In this document: piece by piece, positions 12,574 through 15,551 of the stretch
Layout: each line of letters opens with the position of its first letter
Position numbering within the stretch: the first letter of the stretch is position 1
Assembly: GCA_021778975.1 (NCBI GenBank)
Contig: JAJYBO010000039.1
Location: forward strand, 1 to 15,551
Direction: 5' to 3'
Length of the DNA: 15,551 nt
Source: Deltaproteobacteria bacterium
Lineage (GTDB): Bacteria; Desulfobacterota; Desulfobacteria; Desulfobacterales; Desulfatirhabdiaceae
The notes under the pieces: generated by a model
The model's input: the letters and a program-made list of their open reading frames with translations, nothing else
Told to the model about the DNA's origin: nothing
The model's database searches: none
Translations under genes and position numbers: made by a program

Positions 12574-15551
12574 ATGGCAAAACGCCAATCCAATGGACCA
12601 AAACAGCATGGTTTTAACAATAAATTGCTGCTGAATCAGTGGATTATCAGCCTGTTTGGAATCAATCTACTCGCTGAACACAGAAGCGACGGCAGGGGGG
12701 AGCGTCCGTTTCACATGTTGGCCGAATCAATTCGCGATCAGCGTCTGGAAGGTTTAGACAAAGACAACCTGCATTTTTTCTATCACCATCTTGGCAATAG
12801 CCCACTGTTCAGCCATAATCCCCTCGATACGGAGTTCCAAGGTTTCCGGATCCATCACGATATGCTTCTGACCTATGAGCAGAACATTGTTCGCCACACC
12901 CAGACCATCAACGGAAAACGCCGTCGTCTGGTGGTGTGGAAGTATTACCAGTGGCTGACCCTGCTCTTTGTCGAGATATATCTGGATCGTTTTTTCAGCG
13001 ATCGAGAGGGGTTGCTGAACGATCTCAACGCTTTTTTGGAGCGCTTCAATCGTCGCTGGTACGATTATGCCGATATGCCGGCCTACAACGAGGACGATCT
13101 CAACAAACTCTGCCTCCAGAATGCCACCGGCAGCGGCAAGACGCTGCTGATGCATGTCAATTTGCTGCAATACCGCCACTATGCAGCAATGCACGGCAAG
13201 GACAGGGAACTTTCCCGCGTTATTCTGCTGACACCCAATGAACGGCTTTCGGAACAACATATTGCCGAGTTCAGGGAAAGTGATATCTCCGCAGCCAGTT
13301 ATCTCCAGTTTCGTGGCGAGCTGTTCGGCGGCGCCAGAGGGCTTGGACATGTGGATGTGCTGGAGATTACCAAGCTTGCCGACCAAGAAGGGCCGAATAC
13401 TATCGCCGCCCGCAGCCTTGGCGACCAGAACCTGCTTCTGGTGGATGAAGGGCATCGCGGCATGAGCGGTAGGGACGAAGGCGTCTGGTTCACCCGGCGT
13501 TCTGACCTTTGCGCCAAAGGGTTCACTTTCGAGTATTCGGCAACCTTCGAACAGGCTGTTCGCGCTTCCGGCAATGTGGATTTCGAGAATGGCTATGCGA
13601 AAGCGGTCCTTTTCGATTACTCATACCGATGGTTTTATGAAGACGGTTTTGGCAAGGATTATCAGATACTGAACTTACCGAAATCTTTCGATGAAGCCCG
13701 ATCTGCTTATATGACGGCCTGCCTGCTCAAATTCTATCAGCAACTTCGCATTTACGAGGAAAAAGTCAGGGAATATGAAGCGTTCAACCTGGAAAAGCCA
13801 TTATGGGTGTTTGTCGGCAGCACGGTTTCTTCCGGAAAAATGACTAAAGACGAACAGATTGTGGCCACGGATGTGGCCCTTATCGTTCAGTTCATCGCCG
13901 ATTTTCTATACAACTCACAGACAGCGATAAGACATATGCACGATATCCTTACCGGAAGCGGTCAGGATACCGGTCTGGTGGATAAGGATGGCAATGACAT
14001 TTTCGCTGGTGCTTTTACCTTTCTGGCCCGGGCGATGAATGGCGGTGAAACCATCGAGTTCCTCTATCGAGATATTCTGGATAGGGTGTTCAACAACGCC
14101 GCAGGCGGCCGCCTGTCGTTAAATCGCATCAAAGGTGAGTCCGGTGAAGTGGCGTTGCGGGTGGGTGACGCCAACACGATTTTTGGTCTGATCAATGTGG
14201 GCGATGCGAAAAGTCTGTGCGACCATGTAGCTATCATTGCGGCGCGAAATGGCGCTTGTCTTACGGTAGCGGACAGCAACTTTACCGGGGCCATGTTCGC
14301 CTCCGTGAAGGATTCCGCATCGCCGGTCAACCTGCTGATCGGCTCCAAGAAATTTGTCGAAGGTTGGGACTGCTGGCGGGTCAGCACCCTGGGATTGATG
14401 CATGTAGGACGTTCGGAAGGTTCTCAGATTATTCAGCTTTTCGGGCGGGGTGTCCGCTTGAAAGGGTACGCGTGGCGCCTCAAGCGAAGCAGCCATTCTC
14501 ATGCGCCAGTTCGTCCAACATTTATTGAGGAACTGGAAACGCTGAATGTGTTCGGTATTGAAGCTGACTTCATGGAAAAATTCCGTGAATTTCTCAAGGA
14601 GGAAGGTCTGCCCGGCAACGAGCGGCGCAAGATCATTACGATCCCTTTGAACGTCACCTGTGATTTCGCTAAAAAGCTAAAAATCATGCGCCCGAAGCGG
14701 AAGTCTTCCGACGGTAAGGAATACGATTTCAAGAAGGATGCACCTGTTCTCACGGTTGGTGACATTCCGGACTGTATGATGCATAACACGGTAATTGCAG
14801 ACTGGTATCCCCGCATTCACGCCATGCGATCTTGTGGAACGGCCCTGACAACTCAGAAAGATAGGGTGATGCTACGCGAACGACATCTGGCCCTTCTGGA
14901 TTACGATACGCTCTTTTTTGAATTGGAACGGTTCAAGCGTGAGCGGAGTTGGTACAATATCAATATTACGAAGGAGGGTATCATCCGGCTGCTCAAGAAT
15001 CCAAACTGGTACACACTTTATCTTCCGGAAGCTCGTTTGAATCCGGATAGCTTTGACGGGATACTCCTTTTGCAGCAGGTGGCGATAGAACTTCTGAAAC
15101 GATACTGCGACCATTACTATAACTACCGAAAGCGCGAATACATCGAGCCGCGCCTGGAGCTTCGCGATCTGACGCCGGATGATGACAACATTCCTCAAGA
15201 TGACGTCTATCAGCTCATTGCGGACGGTGATGAGGAACATCTCATTCAGGGAATACAGCGGATCAGGCAGGAACTGGAGAAGAAGAAAAACGACTTGTTG
15301 AAGATAGGGGCGTTGAATGCCTGTATTTTTGCCAACCATCTGTTTCAGCCGCTGTTTCATGTCCGGCAAGGGGGAAAAATCACCATTCAGCCCGTCGCTC
15401 TCACGGAAAGCGAGTATCAGTTTGTCACCGATCTGAAGATATGGTGGGACAGTCATAAATCTGATCTGGAAAAAGACGGTCCGGAGCTTTTTCTGCTCAG
15501 GAACATGAGCCGGGGTAAAGGAGTGGGCTTCTTTGAGGCGGTGGAGTTGCA
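12574..15551 (+). CDS. Res-type SF2 helicase/restriction subunit (3' end cut off by window)
   Basis: I translated this frame from ATG 12574 to the window end: 992 codons without a stop or frameshift. SF2 helicase motifs are Walker A ATGSGKT (184-190), motif Ia-like ILLTPNERLSEQH, motif II DEGH (291-294), motif III SAT (322-324), motif V-like FVEGWD (594-599) and motif VI QLFGRGVR (621-628). With the upstream Mod this makes a type III-like restriction subunit that would translocate on unmethylated DNA and cleave it. EcoP15I Res is about 970 aa, and this one is already longer without reaching its end. No PD-(D/E)XK nuclease motif is visible by the last codon; in the homologues I recall, the NFYPDFILW-type nuclease motif follows shortly after a NMSRGKGVGFFEA-like stretch, which is exactly where the window stops (inference). 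The canonical type III motif II is DEPH, whereas this has DEGH. Confidence 0.88.
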   Translation, partial: MAKRQSNGPKQHGFNNKLLLNQWIISLFGINLLAEHRSDGRGERPFHMLAESIRDQRLEGLDKDNLHFFYHHLGNSPLFSHNPLDTEFQGFRIHHDMLLTYEQNIVRHTQTINGKRRRLVVWKYYQWLTLLFVEIYLDRFFSDREGLLNDLNAFLERFNRRWYDYADMPAYNEDDLNKLCLQNATGSGKTLLMHVNLLQYRHYAAMHGKDRELSRVILLTPNERLSEQHIAEFRESDISAASYLQFRGELFGGARGLGHVDVLEITKLADQEGPNTIAARSLGDQNLLLVDEGHRGMSGRDEGVWFTRRSDLCAKGFTFEYSATFEQAVRASGNVDFENGYAKAVLFDYSYRWFYEDGFGKDYQILNLPKSFDEARSAYMTACLLKFYQQLRIYEEKVREYEAFNLEKPLWVFVGSTVSSGKMTKDEQIVATDVALIVQFIADFLYNSQTAIRHMHDILTGSGQDTGLVDKDGNDIFAGAFTFLARAMNGGETIEFLYRDILDRVFNNAAGGRLSLNRIKGESGEVALRVGDANTIFGLINVGDAKSLCDHVAIIAARNGACLTVADSNFTGAMFASVKDSASPVNLLIGSKKFVEGWDCWRVSTLGLMHVGRSEGSQIIQLFGRGVRLKGYAWRLKRSSHSHAPVRPTFIEELETLNVFGIEADFMEKFREFLKEEGLPGNERRKIITIPLNVTCDFAKKLKIMRPKRKSSDGKEYDFKKDAPVLTVGDIPDCMMHNTVIADWYPRIHAMRSCGTALTTQKDRVMLRERHLALLDYDTLFFELERFKRERSWYNINITKEGIIRLLKNPNWYTLYLPEARLNPDSFDGILLLQQVAIELLKRYCDHYYNYRKREYIEPRLELRDLTPDDDNIPQDDVYQLIADGDEEHLIQGIQRIRQELEKKKNDLLKIGALNACIFANHLFQPLFHVRQGGKITIQPVALTESEYQFVTDLKIWWDSHKSDLEKDGPELFLLRNMSRGKGVGFFEAVEL

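Noticed and set aside
12754..13455. 233-codon minus-strand ORF at the start of the res-like gene
   Set aside because: The opposite strand encodes an unbroken helicase with ordered motifs, so this is a shadow.

Overview
The window looks like a chromosomal piece of a Gram-negative sulfate-reducer-type bacterium, probably Desulfobacterota (the former Deltaproteobacteria). This is inferred from the combination of a divergent FtsH next to ftsY, a sigma-54 enhancer-binding protein, a CLC protein with a CBS pair, GC near 50 % and SD-led TTG/GTG starts. The intergenic repeats also resemble ones I recall, unverified, from that group. No rRNA, tRNA, CRISPR or integrase gene was seen.

Layout. (1) 1-442, minus: 5'-terminal part of a SAM-dependent methyltransferase. 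(2) 443-971: non-coding, holding two unrelated inverted-repeat elements side by side (684-780 and 833-956); the second ends 15 bp before the ftsH start. (3) 972-4006, plus: ftsH-like membrane protease, then ftsY. (4) 4015-5793, minus: CLC chloride channel/transporter with two CBS domains, convergent with ftsY and divergent from the next gene. (5) 5941-7326, plus: PAS-AAA+-Fis sigma-54 activator. (6) 7366-8553, minus: class I/II PLP aminotransferase. (7) 8554-8977: non-coding, with a second, longer, inverted copy of the 684-780 repeat. (8) 8978-15551, plus: a two-gene restriction-modification operon, namely a very large Mod-type adenine methyltransferase (1192 aa) and a Res-type helicase (992 codons, running off the window end).

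How the genes relate. ftsH and ftsY form a likely membrane-protein biogenesis and quality-control pair. The CLC, the activator and the aminotransferase are each separately oriented and show no obvious shared pathway. The RM pair is an accessory module. Its Mod has an AT-rich catalytic/target-recognition core between GC-richer ends, which suggests specificity exchange by recombination. A repeat element sits at the upstream border of the module and may supply the -35 of a promoter for it. The strongest observations are the two intergenic element families and the mosaic, oversized RM pair. I do not see a wholly new gene system that the sequence alone can establish.
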